Assembly (NCBI RefSeq): GCF_019175285.1
Contig: NC_056525.1
Location: 118,901,849-118,965,848 of the forward strand
Direction: 5' to 3'
From: Sceloporus undulatus
Lineage: Eukaryota; Chordata; Lepidosauria; Squamata; Phrynosomatidae
Length of the DNA: 64,000 nt
Every line of letters starts with the position of its first letter. Position 1 is the first letter of the stretch. The translations under genes and the position numbers were made by a program. This document shows, one piece after another, positions 1 through 12,089 of the stretch. The notes beneath the pieces were generated by a model. It was not told where the DNA came from, searched no databases, and worked only from the letters and a program-made list of their open reading frames with translations.

Positions 1-121
1 TTCCTCTTGGGTTTCTCTGTAGTGCAATATAATTGCAGAGGAGACTCATAATTTCTTTCTAGGAAAATTCAGTTTCCTTTCCAGTTGACTTGACTCCCTT
101 CCAGATGCAGAAATAGACAAT

Positions 122-243
122 GACCCAATGCCACAAAAAACTACAAATCCCAGGATTCTCTAGCACTGAGCTAGGGCAGTTAAAGCTGTCTCAAACTGGA
201 TTATTTCTGCAGTGTGTTTTGGACAGTAGCCTCGTTAACCTGT
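122..243. mobile_element. Short palindromic DNA transposon fragment
   Basis: Contains ACTACAAATCCCAGGATTC followed by GGCAGTTAAAG and CTGCAGTGTG, the arm shared with the palindromic elements near 6.1, 20.2, 51.4 and 54.5 kb. Only one arm is clear. Confidence 0.45.
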
Positions 244-745
244 TTAGATATATCACCAGGTTGAGGTGGTGCTGATTTTATTTTGTTTTTAAGGTGTTGT
301 TGTTGTTGTGTGCCTCCAAGTCATGTTAGTTTGTTTCAGTATAAAATTGAGAAGAGGACAGAAAGGAAGGGACTCCAGCAGTACTTTTGAGCGTAATTGG
401 TTTGGTCTTTTTGTAGTCTGTGCTTCTGTTAATATCTCCTCTTTTCAATTTTGTCAGACTGAATGGTGATGAATCAATCTTATCCAACCATATACTGTAT
501 CTAGTCTTCAGTTACAGGAGTTTAAAATTGATGCCACTTCTCTTCTCCAGCATATGTCCTTCCCTCTTTGGGTTGTAGATACGTTTGAACAAGTTTGATG
601 ATTTAAGTATCTAGGAGTCATCTTGCAATTATCTGGTGCCTGGATGTACCAACCTTACTGCTGTCACCCAGGTTATGATATCATTGCATAGCAGCAGGTT
701 GCATGCACAGCCGAGGTGAATCATGTGTATGTCTTTGTTCTGTTC

Positions 746-1100
746 CAGCCTCCTGTCCAGGAAGGATTCCAAAATGCTCTCCATTTGGAGCAGGAGTAAG
801 CATTATGGATTTATATCTATATGAGTGTTTTTGGCTCAGGGTGATCAGACGTATCCTTTCTTTCAGCCTCCTTTCCAGGAGGAATTCCAAAACATCTTCC
901 ATTTTGAGCAGGGCTAAGAAGCATGGATTTATTTTATATCTATATGGGTGTTTTTAACTCAGGGTGACTAGACTTGGTTCTCTTTCTTTTCAAGACCTGT
1001 ACTCCATTTCAACCTCCTGTTCAGGAGGGATTCCAAAAGGTCCCCAATTTTGAGCAGGGCTTAGAAGGTTGGATTTAATATTTATATCCGTGGAATTTTG
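746..1100. repeat. Three-copy tandem repeat, unit about 118-146 bp
   Basis: Units start near 746, 864 and 1010, each with CCTCCTGTCCAGGAAGGATT or a close variant, then TTCCAAAA, a CATTTTGAGCAGG-type block, a GGATTTA block and TATATCTATATGGGTG. Copy spacing differs because of an extra pyrimidine-rich stretch before the third unit. No coding sense was found; the open frames across it follow the repeat, not a gene. Confidence 0.75.
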
Positions 1101-1944
1101 TTTTGTTTTGTTTTTGTTTTGAGCTTTTATTAGGTTAGGTCCTCCATTTTTTCCTTGTGTGTTTTTTGTAGGCAGAAAGCGTTTTACAAAAAAAAGGAAA
1201 GGTTCAAATTACATCTAAGGTTAGGGCAAGTGAGATTTTGGCATAAATTGCTTTAAAATCCTTTGGTATGCAAAGGAGTGGGTAGAACGATGAAAGCCAC
1301 CTGCACAATTATGAAATGACTGGAAACAAGAAAATCTACCCGGGTGGGGACTGATTGTTATTTAAGCTCCTTCTACTAAAAAAAATGTATGCTAGAGTTC
1401 AAACCATATCCAACAGGCTTCATTTTTGTGATCAAATACAACCATGGCTTTGACTTGTGGAATTTTTCTTGGCATATTCTATATGATACAGTCTGATAGG
1501 GAATTTCATTATTTTATTTTATTATTTTATTTATATCCCACCAATAAAAGAATGCTTTATTATCTCAGTTACCCTTGAGTACATCAAACTATGGGTCTTT
1601 AAAAAAAACTGTTTCAAACTGTTCTATTATTGTTGTTTTAGTGTAGATTTAATTTTCTGCATTTCTGTGATTAAATATGAACATGTTCCTGAACACTGCT
1701 GTAGTATGTTCAGTGATGAAGGATAGTTTAGAAGTATATCAATAAATATTCTGATGTAACTGTACCAATGTGAGGACAAAAACAGAGTGGAGACTCAGGG
1801 GACAGCTGAGGGGTTCCATTTCAGCACTTCAGTGCATTTGTTCTGGGTTTAAGTCTGAAATCTAAAGAAGCTATCTGAGTTGATTAACTTGTTTGGGAGA
1901 TGCAGTTTAGGACTTTGGATAACTCCTTTATAGTTTGGACTAAA
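1101..1944. other. AT-rich intergenic, nothing recognised
   Basis: T-rich and TTTTG-repeat stretches (1095-1115) and an ATTTT run near 1510-1535. No gene or known repeat is seen. Confidence 0.5.
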
Positions 1945-2300
1945 AGGCAAATCTTAGGTACTGAACAGACCACCCCATGGGGTGGCCTGCAGCCACCTTT
2001 CTTCTCTGGATTGGGGCCACAGCAACTACACACCATGGCCCCGATCTGGCCTTTCTGTGGCACAAAAAAGAGCCGCAAAAAGCAGCTCTTTTTTGCGCAG
2101 TGCAACGGGTGCCATAGCTGCCGGTGCTGCAGCATTTCGGCATTCCTTTGGCGCTGTGTCATCTGGATGCAGCGCCAGAGGAGCACCATGATGCCACCTG
2201 CTGTGCAGTCATGCGCAAAGCGTGTTGGCAGTGTCAGGGCAACTTCCGAGTGTGCATCATGTGGACTTTACACCACCACTCTGCCCTGTTCAGGCCCTTA
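1945..2300. mobile_element. GC-rich nonautonomous DNA element, copy 1
   Basis: A GC-rich block with CACAGCAACTACACACCATGG, CAAAAAGCAGCTCTTTTTTG and GGTGCTGCAGCATTT. The same order of motifs occurs in reverse orientation at about 30534-30838, so this is a dispersed repeat. The element class is inferred from size and lack of coding. Several overlapping frames here are spurious. Confidence 0.55.
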
Positions 2301-2433
2301 GTCACTATCCAACTAAAATGGGAGCTACCACCTACCACTGGGTGACATGGGTGGGGCATGGGTGAGACAGATGAAGTGCTAGCTTTTGCCAAATGCTGGA
2401 CCCATTTCTTAAGAAGCAATAAACTTTTTTCAC

Positions 2434-2768
2434 TGTGAGCTTGTTTTTTGCTGCTGCCTTTGAGTTCACTTCCACTCATGACAACCCTGTGAATGAGACA
2501 TCTCCATGGCCCCTTATTCTCAACCTTTATACTCCTATCCTGCAGGTTCAGACCTGTGACCTCCCTGATTGAGTCTATCCATCTGACATGCAGTCTTCCT
2601 CTGTTTCTACTGTCCTTTACCTTGCTCAGCATTATTGCCTTTTCTAATGAATCATGGTATGACCAACTCACAAATGAGTTAATTTTCTTCCTATCCACTT
2701 TCTTGACTGTCTAGCTATCACATCCATACATGGTGATGGGGAATATAATGGCTTGGTCAATTCTGACA
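2434..2768 (-). mobile_element. RTE/BovB LINE, 3' fragment
   Basis: On the - strand it encodes DRKKINSF, then HDSLEKAIMLSKVKDSRNRG, RWIDSIREVTGLNL and HRVVMSGSELK, the typical C-terminus of the BovB reverse transcriptase protein (compare SLEKTLMLGKIEGRRRRG and RWLDGI). The usual 3' end with ACAACCCTGTGAATGAGA follows. It is 5'-truncated, and CR1 sequence begins at 2769. Confidence 0.8.
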
Positions 2769-3690
2769 TTAGAGACTCCACCATGAGGAAGAGTGTTCCA
2801 CTATTGAACAGCTCTTACTGTCAAGACATTCCTCCTAATGTGGAGGTGGAATTTCTTTTCCTGTAGCTTGCATCCATTGTTCTGTGCCCTAGTCTCTGGA
2901 GCAGCAGAAAACAAGCTTGCTCCATCCTCAATGTGACACTCCGTCAAATACTTAAACAGGACTATCCTATCACCCCTTAACTGTCTTTTCTTCAGGCTAA
3001 ACATATCCAGCTTCCTAAGTCTTTCCTCATAAGGCATGGTTTACAAACTATTTTGGTCACCCTGCTCTGCACACATTCCAATTTTTCAACATCCTTTTTA
3101 AATTGTGGTGCCCAGAACTGGACACAGTATTCCAGGTGAGGCCTGACCAAATCAGAATAGTGTGGCAGTATTACTTCCCTCTATCTAGACACTATACTTC
3201 TATTGATGCAGCCTAAAGTAGCATTGGCCTTTTTAGCTGCTGCATCACACTGTTAACTCATGTTCAGCTTGTAGTCTACTTGGACTCCTAGATCCCTTTC
3301 ACGTGTAGGTGTCTCCATCCTATATCTGTGCACATCATTTTTCCACTCTAAGTGCAGTACCTTACATTTCTCCATGCTGAAATTCATTTTGTTAGCTCTG
3401 GCTCAGCTTTCTAGTCTATTCAGGTCTTCTTGAATTTTGATCCTGTCCTCTGGGGTATTAGCTAATAATTTGTTGTCATCTGCAAATTTGATAAGCATGC
3501 CTTCTATTACTCCATTCAAGTCATTGATAAAGATGTTGAATAGCACTGGGCCAAGGACAGAACCTTGTGGCACCCAGTAGTCACTTCTTTCCAGGATGAA
3601 GAAGAGTCATTGCTGAGCACCCTTTGGGTTTGGCCGGTCAACCAGTTACAAAGCCATGTAACAGTTGCCTTGTCTAGTCTAAATGTCCCT
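2769..3690 (-). mobile_element. CR1 LINE fragment
   Basis: On the - strand it contains GTGTCCAGTTCTGGGCACCA, the C-terminal ORF2 region and the block GCAAGCTTGTTTTCTGCTGC seen in two other CR1 copies here. Both ends are truncated: it lacks the terminal ATTCTATG repeats and the 5' part. Many substitutions point to an old copy. Confidence 0.85.
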
Positions 3691-4289
3691 GATGGAATTT
3701 AACTTTAGCTGGAGAATACAAGGCATTGTTACTCAACCAATTTTTCAAGTTCTAGTCTCTTTATACTAATGTTATCACTGATAAAAACAGGAACTATTGC
3801 ACCACATGGATTGTTTCTTTGTTCCTGTGGGAGGTTTGATGACAATTTTTCCTCCTACAACCTCTACCCTGGTCCAGATTTCCTGAAATGGATTTTGCTT
3901 TTAAGTGTATATTCTGCTTTCCCAGACATGCAAGAAATTGGATAGGAGGGGGTATGAAGGCACTGCTCCCTCCCAATTAAAATTTCTCCCACAAACTCTT
4001 CCCATGAAATTTTCCGTTTGCATTTCTAGCATTGCAATAACTTGAATCTTCAATAGAACATGTAGAAATACAGCCAAGGCATCCAAAGAAAAGTGCCAGG
4101 CCAGGTCACCAAGGAAGGGCGTATACAGCAAATATAAGAGTTTTAGGTATAAATGATTTTTAATATCTCACTCTCAATAATGCCAGAAATTTGGGGGACT
4201 GAAAGAAAATTTCATTGGGAGGAAGAATTCTTATTTGGAGGGCCAATGCCTTCATTTTGCCTTGCTCCATAGCTATGGATACCCCATTA
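3691..4289. other. Intergenic, nothing recognised
   Basis: Moderately AT-rich DNA with no gene-like frame and no repeat I can name. Confidence 0.5.
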
Positions 4290-4573
4290 CCGTCAGCCCT
4301 CCACATTCATGGGGGTTAGGGGTACAAGACCCCAAGAATGTGGAAAAATCATGAATAACCCTCCCCCCATAAGGAAGCCAGTTAAAGGGATGGGTGGTGG
4401 GGCAAGAAAAGCAGGTGCGTGTGCTCCTTTCCTTCACCTGTCCTCCTGTCCCTTTAACTGGCTCCCCACTCTTTTCCCAGTGAGATAGTTGTCTTCCCCA
4501 GGCAGCTATCCTACCTATCTTATGAATAATCAAAATCGCGAGTGTCAAAGCCGCAACTGTGGAAGACTGACTG
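4290..4573. mobile_element. Mariner-like MITE, 284 bp
   Basis: Starts CCGTCAGCCCTCCAC after a TA and ends GACTGACTG before a TA, so a TA target duplication is likely. The internal halves AGCCAGTTAAAGGGA and TCCCTTTAACTGGCT form a clear inverted repeat. No transposase is present. Confidence 0.7.
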
Positions 4574-4614
4574 TAGCAGAAAAAACAATGATTTATCAGC
4601 AGTTTTTGAAGGGG

Positions 4615-4674
4615 ATTTCTTTCTTCTTTTCTTTCTTTCTTTCTTTCTTTCTTTTCTTTTCTTTTCTTTCTTTT
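4615..4674. repeat. (TTTC)n microsatellite
   Basis: Repeated CTTT/TTTTC units. Confidence 0.95.
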
Positions 4675-6000
4675 TGAACTAGCATTTTATTTTACTTTTA
4701 CAGTAATTTCAGATAAATTATTTCAGGGACAACTTGGTCAAAACAATGAGATTATCATCCCGTACAGTCTGCCTTTTATAAAAGCTTCCCCAACCAGCAA
4801 AGCAATTATTTTTTATCTGCTCTCACAATGTTTGGTTTAAACATTGTGAAATGTTTCGCAAAAAGAGCTTTCATTCTAATTGCTATTCATCTTCAGATCA
4901 TACCGACACTCTGTATAATAATTTGACGTCTGAGCCTAAAACATGGCTGGGTGAATATTCCCAGACACTGTTATCATCAAAGTCCTGTCAGCATCACACC
5001 CTTACATTTACTGGGAAACTACTCATTGAGTTATTGATGGAATAGAGGTATTATTTTCTTTTGGAAATCTGGCTTCACTGCTGGATTGAACTCAGTGGCT
5101 TTTCCTCTATTTTAGGATCTTTCATCTTATCTTTCCATTGCATGTTCGCTCTCTTTCCTTCCCATACAAAATTTGGAGAACATCAGAGTGTGACATGGAT
5201 GTGTTTACTGTTTTAGCTTGGGAGAAGACTGCTCATTTGTACTGAGACAAAGAGGATGGAATTGTAATATGAGTTGAATAGGTTGGCCACAACTTTTAAT
5301 GCAAATTACAGACTCATGTATCATATATACATTCATAGCTAATATCTTCCTCTGGTTGACAATGTGTAGGCAAAGTACGGTTGAGGGAACATGGGGCCCA
5401 ATGGTTTCATGAGTAGGAAATGTTTAAGCAGGGCTTCCCCCATAAAGGTCCGGTAGACAACTGGATCAGACTTTTTGTAATAAACTAGTAAAATGTATGT
5501 TTGAGAGGCCTCTCCTCTGGTTATGTTATTAGTCCCATTCATGAGTTTAGGAAAGGGTGAACCTGAGAAAGGAAAAGGGGATAGCCTCTCTACATAATAG
5601 AAACTCTGTTTTTTTACAAGCAGTAAAAACTCTACAGGCTATTGTTGCCATATGCAGAGAGCTCTGAAGGAAATAGGCAAGATTAGCTTGGTCTCAGATG
5701 AACTCTATTCTGAATGCCTAAATAGAGTCCCATTGTATTTTGAGTCTGCAACCTCCTCTTAAAAAGGGGATATCAGTCTGTAGGAGTCTGGTGAATGACC
5801 TTCAGACAACTCTGAGATATGCAAAGAGAGAAAGAGATTGAGAGCGAGAGCGAGAGATTGAGAGAGAGAGAGTGATTCTCTCCAGGAAGTATTATATTAC
5901 TGTATATTTTACATATTTCCTCTATTAGAGATATGCAAAGAGAGAGATTCATGGGGTCATCATAAGTCAACAGGGGACTTGAAGGCACATATAGCTTTTC
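4675..6000. other. AT-rich intergenic
   Basis: Holds a GA-rich imperfect (GAGA)n stretch at about 5824-5877. Otherwise no gene or nameable repeat is seen. Confidence 0.5.
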
Positions 6001-6208
6001 ACACTACACAGTTATAACACTATGCTTCCACTTCTATTGCCATAACTGCATCCTAGGGAAGTCCGTGGCTTATAGTTTGGGGAAGACTAAAATTCTGTGC
6101 CTGAAAATTTTAAAGAATGTTCTCTAAACTGCAAATCCTAGGTTTCCATCTGGTGTCGCCATGACAATTAAAATGGAAACACAGTGGTATAATTTTGAAG
6201 TTTAAAAA
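6001..6208. mobile_element. Palindromic MITE, family of the 20.2-kb element
   Basis: The left arm CACTACACAGTTATAACACT and CTTCCACTTCTATTGCC is mirrored by the right arm read from its end (TTATACCACTGTG, CATTTTAATTGTCATGGC). The centre has paired CTAAACTGCAAATCCTAGG. The arms have diverged. Confidence 0.65.
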
Positions 6209-7205
6209 GGCCCACCTTCTACATGAATAAAGTCAGCCAAATCAGACTAATTTACATTGGAAAATTTCAAGAACAAAGTTGTGTTCCATGGACTATGGTG
6301 GGGGTGGAAAGAAGAAATAATGAAATGTTTCTATAGCACAAGTGAAACAGATGTTAGAGGCCCACGCCATGGGATATTCCTTCCAAAAGAAATACATTGA
6401 TCATGTTTCACAATACCTGTGGAGACTGCAAACTCTTTCCTCCCGTTCTAGTCAAGTTCTCCCAGAAGATCTCCACCATTTCCTGGCATATGAGGCAAGC
6501 TTCTGTTTGCCTGAGTTATGCTCTTGCTTGTATTTTCCCTCTTATGATTCCATCCATCACAGATTAACAGAAACATTAATTATGGTCTTTTATGTCAGTA
6601 ATATCTCTTCTAGGTGAAAGCTGGTCAGTTTTTAGTCCAATAACCCAGGGATCAACTATCCTATAAAATAGATTAATCAACTAGCATTATCCTTATATTT
6701 TATTATTTAATTCATTTCTACAGTAGTTACATCTGAAAAGCTTCCAGAATGTCTTATATAAGACAAATAAAAACCAAGATAATCCCTGCCCTTAGGAAGG
6801 ACAACCCTTCTAAAAATAGAGAACAAAATGAAAAGAATGTTGGAGGGGGAGAGAGAATGGAAAAGTAGCAAATTTGGAAACCAAACCTTAAAGTTAAACA
6901 GCTGTTATGATGACCATACAAAAGAAGATAGAAGAAGCTGGTGTCTCAGCAAAATCAGCCTAGTGTTTCTTCTCCCGTTATCGGCATATTTTACCTTTTA
7001 ATCCACTTTTCTTCAAAGAGGCCCAATGAAATGTACATAGTGTGGCTCCATAATAACATCTAAGCCAATATTTCAGTGTTAATAACTCTCTAACATTTCA
7101 TCAATGATGAAACCATTCTTGAATGAGGGAATTTGAAAATGAGACAGTGTGAAAATATTGAATCACAATGGGAACTGATCATTGATTTCATGAGAAAATA
7201 CTGGG
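6209..7205. other. AT-rich intergenic, nothing recognised
   Basis: A 91-codon frame at 6342-6617 has no recognisable family and lies in low-GC noncoding-like sequence. Confidence 0.5.
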
Positions 7206-7209
7206 GGGA

Positions 7210-8400
7210 AATAGCTATTTTAGGATTCAAAGAATGGGGTCTTGACCTGCATGCCATAGCAATGCAGGAGAAGGGGCCTCTTTGATGGCCTCCTGGAAGG
7301 ACATCACAGGCCTTTACGGCTGGTGCAGGGCACCGTGGCATCACATGTAGGGGCAGGAACAAAGGGAATATAAGGCATATGTTTGACCATTTAAATACTA
7401 ATCCACTTTGCTGTGCTCACTCTTTCTCAGATTAAGATTTCAGGGGCACCACCAGGAGATGAAGGCTGCTGGTTTGTGGTCACAGCAAGGTCCACTGGGC
7501 AGAACGCCAGGCCAGTAGATGTCACTGAGGGAAATGAGGCAAGTGAAGTTGCCATAGTGGAATGGCTAGGAAGGAGGGGTCTGCGTTGGAGTGGCCTGCT
7601 GACCTTGTTATTCAAGGAGCACAGGGGTCCTCTACCTAATGTGCTTGTTGTACACCTGGGAAGGAACGATCTCAGCCTGCTTAAGCACAAGGTACTGATC
7701 CTGCAGGCTTTGCAGGACCTAGACATCATTCAGAGCAAGTGGCTTGGGGGTCAAGTTGGTATGGTCAGCAGTCCTGCCTAGGCAGACATGGTGCACTGAG
7801 GGAGATGCATGTGTCATTGACCTTGCTCAGGGAAGGGTGATCAGAAAAATGTGCAAAGCTATGATTGCAGGCTTAGGCCACTTTCTTCCACATCCACCAA
7901 TAGTCTTTCACTGCCCCGAGCTCTATAGAGATGATATGGTCCATCTTTCTGAGGCTGGTAATGAGCTATTCCTGGAAGACTTGAAGCAGGGGGTGAGAGC
8001 TGTGTTGGCAGACACCTGTCCCTTGTCTATGGCAGGTGGAGGGAGAGAGGGTTAGAGTTCTCGTGTACACCTGTGGCACCCACTAGGGTCCCCAGGCCTG
8101 GGGGCAGGGAAGGACTATGCCTTTGAGGCTGGTCTGGGGGTTTACCCTCACTAGTAGAGTACCCATCGGGGAGCAAACCAGTTAATGGATTCCCCCCATC
8201 CCTCGAGTTGGTTCAGGTGTGTTGTCTGCGGGAAGGCTGCAGGGGTTGTCAGGGTTGTCAGTCAGGGGCTGAATCCGCATCAGGTTGCTCCCCCTGTTGT
8301 TTCTCCCAGGGATGTCATACTTGTAAATAAGTCAATAAAGTGGCCCTTATTTAACCCCAACTTTGTGTCTGGTCTCTTTATTCCTGGTTGGTCATCAATA
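7210..8400 (+). mobile_element. DIRS/Ngaro-type retrotransposon fossil with SGNH-hydrolase-like region
   Basis: The GC-rich block at about 7530-8020 reads as an SGNH hydrolase-like domain of the kind carried by vertebrate tyrosine-recombinase retrotransposons. VLVVHLGRNDL is the central motif and DDMVHLSEAGNELFLEDL holds the closing Asp-x-x-His block. A terminal-type segment with AATAAAGTGGCCCTTATTT follows and ends near 8400. No reverse transcriptase or recombinase region is present, so this is a 3' remnant. It is broken, with at least two or three disruptions, and looks moderately old. The left border is uncertain. Family assignment rests on remembered Ngaro/DIRS sequences. Confidence 0.7.
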
Positions 8401-8973
8401 GTAGAATGGAATAATCTGTGAAAGTGAATTTGGAATATATATTTAGGGGCAAGTAAAACAGCATAATAATATATATTAAGTTGTTCTACTTCCTCTAAAT
8501 ATATATTTAAACTATATATAGAGAGGATATATAACCACCACTTAGTAAGTTGGAAGTCACACATATTCCCTTTTTCTTTGTTATAGTGGGGGACTTTTTG
8601 TGTGTGTAGTGTAGTTAGTTGTATAATTTGTATCTGTAATTTTCCCTGGATGGTTTCGCCCATCAATGAGAAGGAGTGCTCTGTCAATGTACTGACTACA
8701 GACCAGCTACTGGATGGACACAGTATTGTGTGATAAGGTACAGCCACAGACTCTACTGTCTTGCTCTAGTTCCACTTTTCAAGCCTCTTCGGATAAAGTC
8801 CTAAAAGCCAGATCACTGATATGGTCATTCCAGAATGAATCAACTAAGTAGTAATTAGTAGTCCTTGAACAAGAATTATTATATAGATAATTCTTACATA
8901 TTACACTACAAATCATATGAACCAGTACATACAATACAGATGCCAGATAATTCACAGCACCCAGAGCCTTCCT
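8401..8973. other. AT-rich intergenic
   Basis: TATATATA-rich stretches (8435-8525), no gene seen. Confidence 0.5.
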
Positions 8974-9188
8974 AGGGATGTTTTCACATCTACAATTATC
9001 CAGGGTTTAGATTTTAGTGTAGAATTTTCTATTTCACTTTGCTGAACTACAGCATAACAGCTCTCTGGCATGTAATTCTAAGTGCTTCACAAAACTGTAA
9101 GTCCCATGATCCTGTAGCATAGAGACATGGTAGTTAGATTGCTACCAAATATCAGACTGGTAGAATTATGCAGTGTGAAAACACCTAA
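8974..9188. mobile_element. Palindromic MITE
   Basis: Left TGTTTTCACATCTACAATTA pairs with right TAGAATTATGCAGTGTGAAAACA. The internal GAACTACAGCATAACAGCTCTCTGG and paired ACTGTAAGTCCCATGATCCTG match the arm type of the other palindromic elements in the window. Confidence 0.6.
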
Positions 9189-9687
9189 AAATGCTGTCCT
9201 TTTCAATATACTGCTCCATCCTTCTGTTTCTACAGATCCATAAAAATCAATACCTTGTCTAAAAGTACTTCCATCTTGCTTGCAGATCAAAGCCATTCAC
9301 AAATTAAGTTTCCCATCTATACCAAGAGATCATAGAGACGTTATTTTAATTTACCACTGCACCAAATACCCACTATTTCACTTTCCATCAGAGATGAAGT
9401 ACTGGGATTTTTTTTTTAAAAAAATGTTTTTGTTTATTTTGGAAATGAGGCAAGTTATAGACTGAAAACCATAATTTAAAAAGACGCCTATCTTCTCTCG
9501 ATCCTGTTACCGGCAAAGACTGAAAAAGGCGTGAAAAGGAATGCCTCTGAAAACTTTTCACAATGTTGCACAGCACAGTAAATTCTTTCAACTGAGTCCT
9601 AGGTGTAATTGATGGATAATTCACTTGCATTAAGAGTGCTCCCTTTGTGTCCACAAACACTGCCTGAAGGTCAATTGTGTGTGCATG

Positions 9688-9726
<39 letters not shown>
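9688..9726. repeat. (GATA)n microsatellite
   Basis: About ten perfect GATA units. Confidence 0.97.
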
Positions 9727-11450
9727 GCCTCGTTTAGCCATTTAGTCTTTTCTTTTTTTAAAAAGGTACAGTTCTCTCAACAGGAAAAATAAGATAGTCA
9801 ATGTACAGTATGTTGGTAATGTAATAATTGCAGACATCTGATGTGTTAGAACAGTGGTGATGTGTGGTTGCATTGACTGATCAGCAAAGCCCTAATTCAC
9901 CATGGGAAATGCATCAGATGAATCATTCACAGAAACAGAAAGAACAAGGAAAGGATCACAGTTGTGGAGCCCTTCATTTTATTTCCTGAACAATATAGAT
10001 TATTAATTGCCAGGTGCATTCTCAATTATAAAAATACAGTCACCAGGCAAGGAAATGGTGATCTGGGTGCACTATGTGTTAAAAACATTTTAAATGACCA
10101 AAGTGTTCAGTGCCAGTGTATTTCCTCATAAAGTAAAAGTTTGGGAAGAACTGTGTTGTAGACTGTTGTCATGATAGCACTATTCTACAGTCTCTACCTG
10201 TTTTCATTTTTTTAAAAAATATTCACACTTTTAAATCAAAGAAATTAATACTGTGATACTTTGGTGGAACAAAGAGCTAGCACACAGGAAAGTAAGTAAA
10301 CTTATTATGTAACATGATAATCTACAAAATAATGGGGGCAAGATAGGAAACGTCTCTCAGTTTGATCAAGGCAAGCTAGAAATCAATGATCTAGCTGAAA
10401 TATTTCAATAATAATTTATTTCAGTTATCTGTTCAGAGAGGCTTCAGGAAAGCATTCTGCTTGGGTTTGCCTTTGGCATATAATAACCAGTTCCATCAAG
10501 ATCTGCCACTTACAGTACTTGTCTCATTTTTAGTATACAATGTTAGTTTCGGCACTCAATGCTGGAATCTTCTCAAGGGTTCCAGTCAGTGTATAAGAAA
10601 TTACCACTATTGCCAAAGCACAGCAGGACTGAAATGGAAACAAAATTCTTCTCTTGTTTGTGCCATCCAAATTCAATAGCTACAAGTATTTTCATCATGG
10701 AGAAGGTCTCCATGTTAAAGAAGAGAATCCTATCAGGGGAAAAGGGAGGGAGAGAGGGAAAGATGGCAGCTGTATTTTTGCACTTACATGACTAAATGCA
10801 TAATAATTTAAGTCAAGACTATTAAGAGTTAAGTACACAAACCTCTGGGCCTGGATTAACTAATCTATCCATTCCACTTCCTCCCAAATTCAATTTTTTT
10901 AAATCTCACATCCTGTCAAGCCCAAATATGAAGAAGCATGTGTATTTTGATAAATTCTTATCAACAATGAACTGAAACATGATTCTCACCCAACCCTAAA
11001 GTGGGCTTGCATATAGATTCTGAAAGGCTGAGAGCATCCCCTGCAGGCAGACAAGCAGGGAAGCAGGCATTCTAGAAGACACCATAATATCTATCTATGT
11101 AAAAGGAGTCTATGTGGAACTATATTTGTCCACACAATGACACAATGTTTTCCCTTTACTTGCAATATCTACACGGGATAGGTAATGGGTTAGAGATAAA
11201 ATTGTTACATGGAACTGGCAAGAAAATACTTTTAAACTTCTGAAAAATTATTTTGTGTGAAACATCTCCATTAATATACCCAAGCCATAGCATATTCACA
11301 TGCTCCAACCCCGAAAGCAAATATTAAAGCCCATTCCTTCTGTAAGAAGGAATGACACTCCTTTGACAAAAGAGGACAATGACAAAATAGGTACATTCAC
11401 AACCACAGCAAAAGAAATGTAGATGTTTACTACTGCTGCTTACATAATTT
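9727..11450. other. AT-rich intergenic, nothing recognised
   Basis: No gene-like frame. The open frames at 10461-10795 overlap in different frames and match no family I know. Confidence 0.5.
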
Positions 11451-11456
11451 ATATCA

Positions 11457-11575
11457 GGATGGACAATTGGTGGCCCTTCAGACACAGTGGGGTCCAACTT
11501 GTCCAACTTGTATTATCCTAGCCAGACTAGCGATTTGTGAAGTTTGAATGGAGTTACATTCCAGCAATATCAGCA
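11457..11575. mobile_element. hAT-like short element fragment
   Basis: GGTGGCCCTTCAGACACAGTGG followed by TTGTATTATCCTAGCCAG resembles the common reptile hAT arm ending GATGTTGTTGGACTACAACTCCCATCA. Strongly diverged. Confidence 0.35.
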
Positions 11576-12089
11576 GGACTATCTGTTACTTACCACTGAT
11601 CTATAGAGTGGGTTGGGTCCAGATGCAATGATATTTAGGTAAGACAACTCGAGATAAATGACATGTAAACTAGTCATGACTAAATTAATTAAGTCTCATT
11701 GATCTCAGTGATTATTATGTAAATGTTTCTTAATTTAATAAGATCTTAAAACAGCAGAACAGGTCACTAGGAAGAATGCAATGAAGTCAACACTATGGTT
11801 GATGTGTATAGATCCTATGTACAGCCTAGATTGCAGGGAAATTTTCAATCAATGGTAAAATGTCCAAGCCACCAATGGCACTATCTTTCCATGGTGGTGG
11901 GTTTGCATGATCCTGTGAGGAAAGGGATTATGCTGATGGCAGCAGTGCTACTGATAAGGTCTCCCTTGTCAGACAGGATTTTGATGAGGAATCAGACTAA
12001 ATGTGCCAAACAGCTACTGGGGAGCTACTGTAACGGAGGGTGACAATAATGGAGGTTCTCTCAGAGACAAAGGGAGTGGCACCATAGTT

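Noticed and set aside
746-1100. CRISPR or bacterial-type repeat array
   Set aside because: Three diverged units of over 100 bp with no constant repeat/variable spacer pattern.
1884-2345. Five overlapping frames in a GC-rich block
   Set aside because: The block is a dispersed element with a second copy at 30.5 kb. Low stop frequency comes from GC content.
7413-8055. Host SGNH hydrolase gene
   Set aside because: No introns, disrupted reading and retroelement-type 3' end; the motif pattern is that of Ngaro/DIRS cargo domains.
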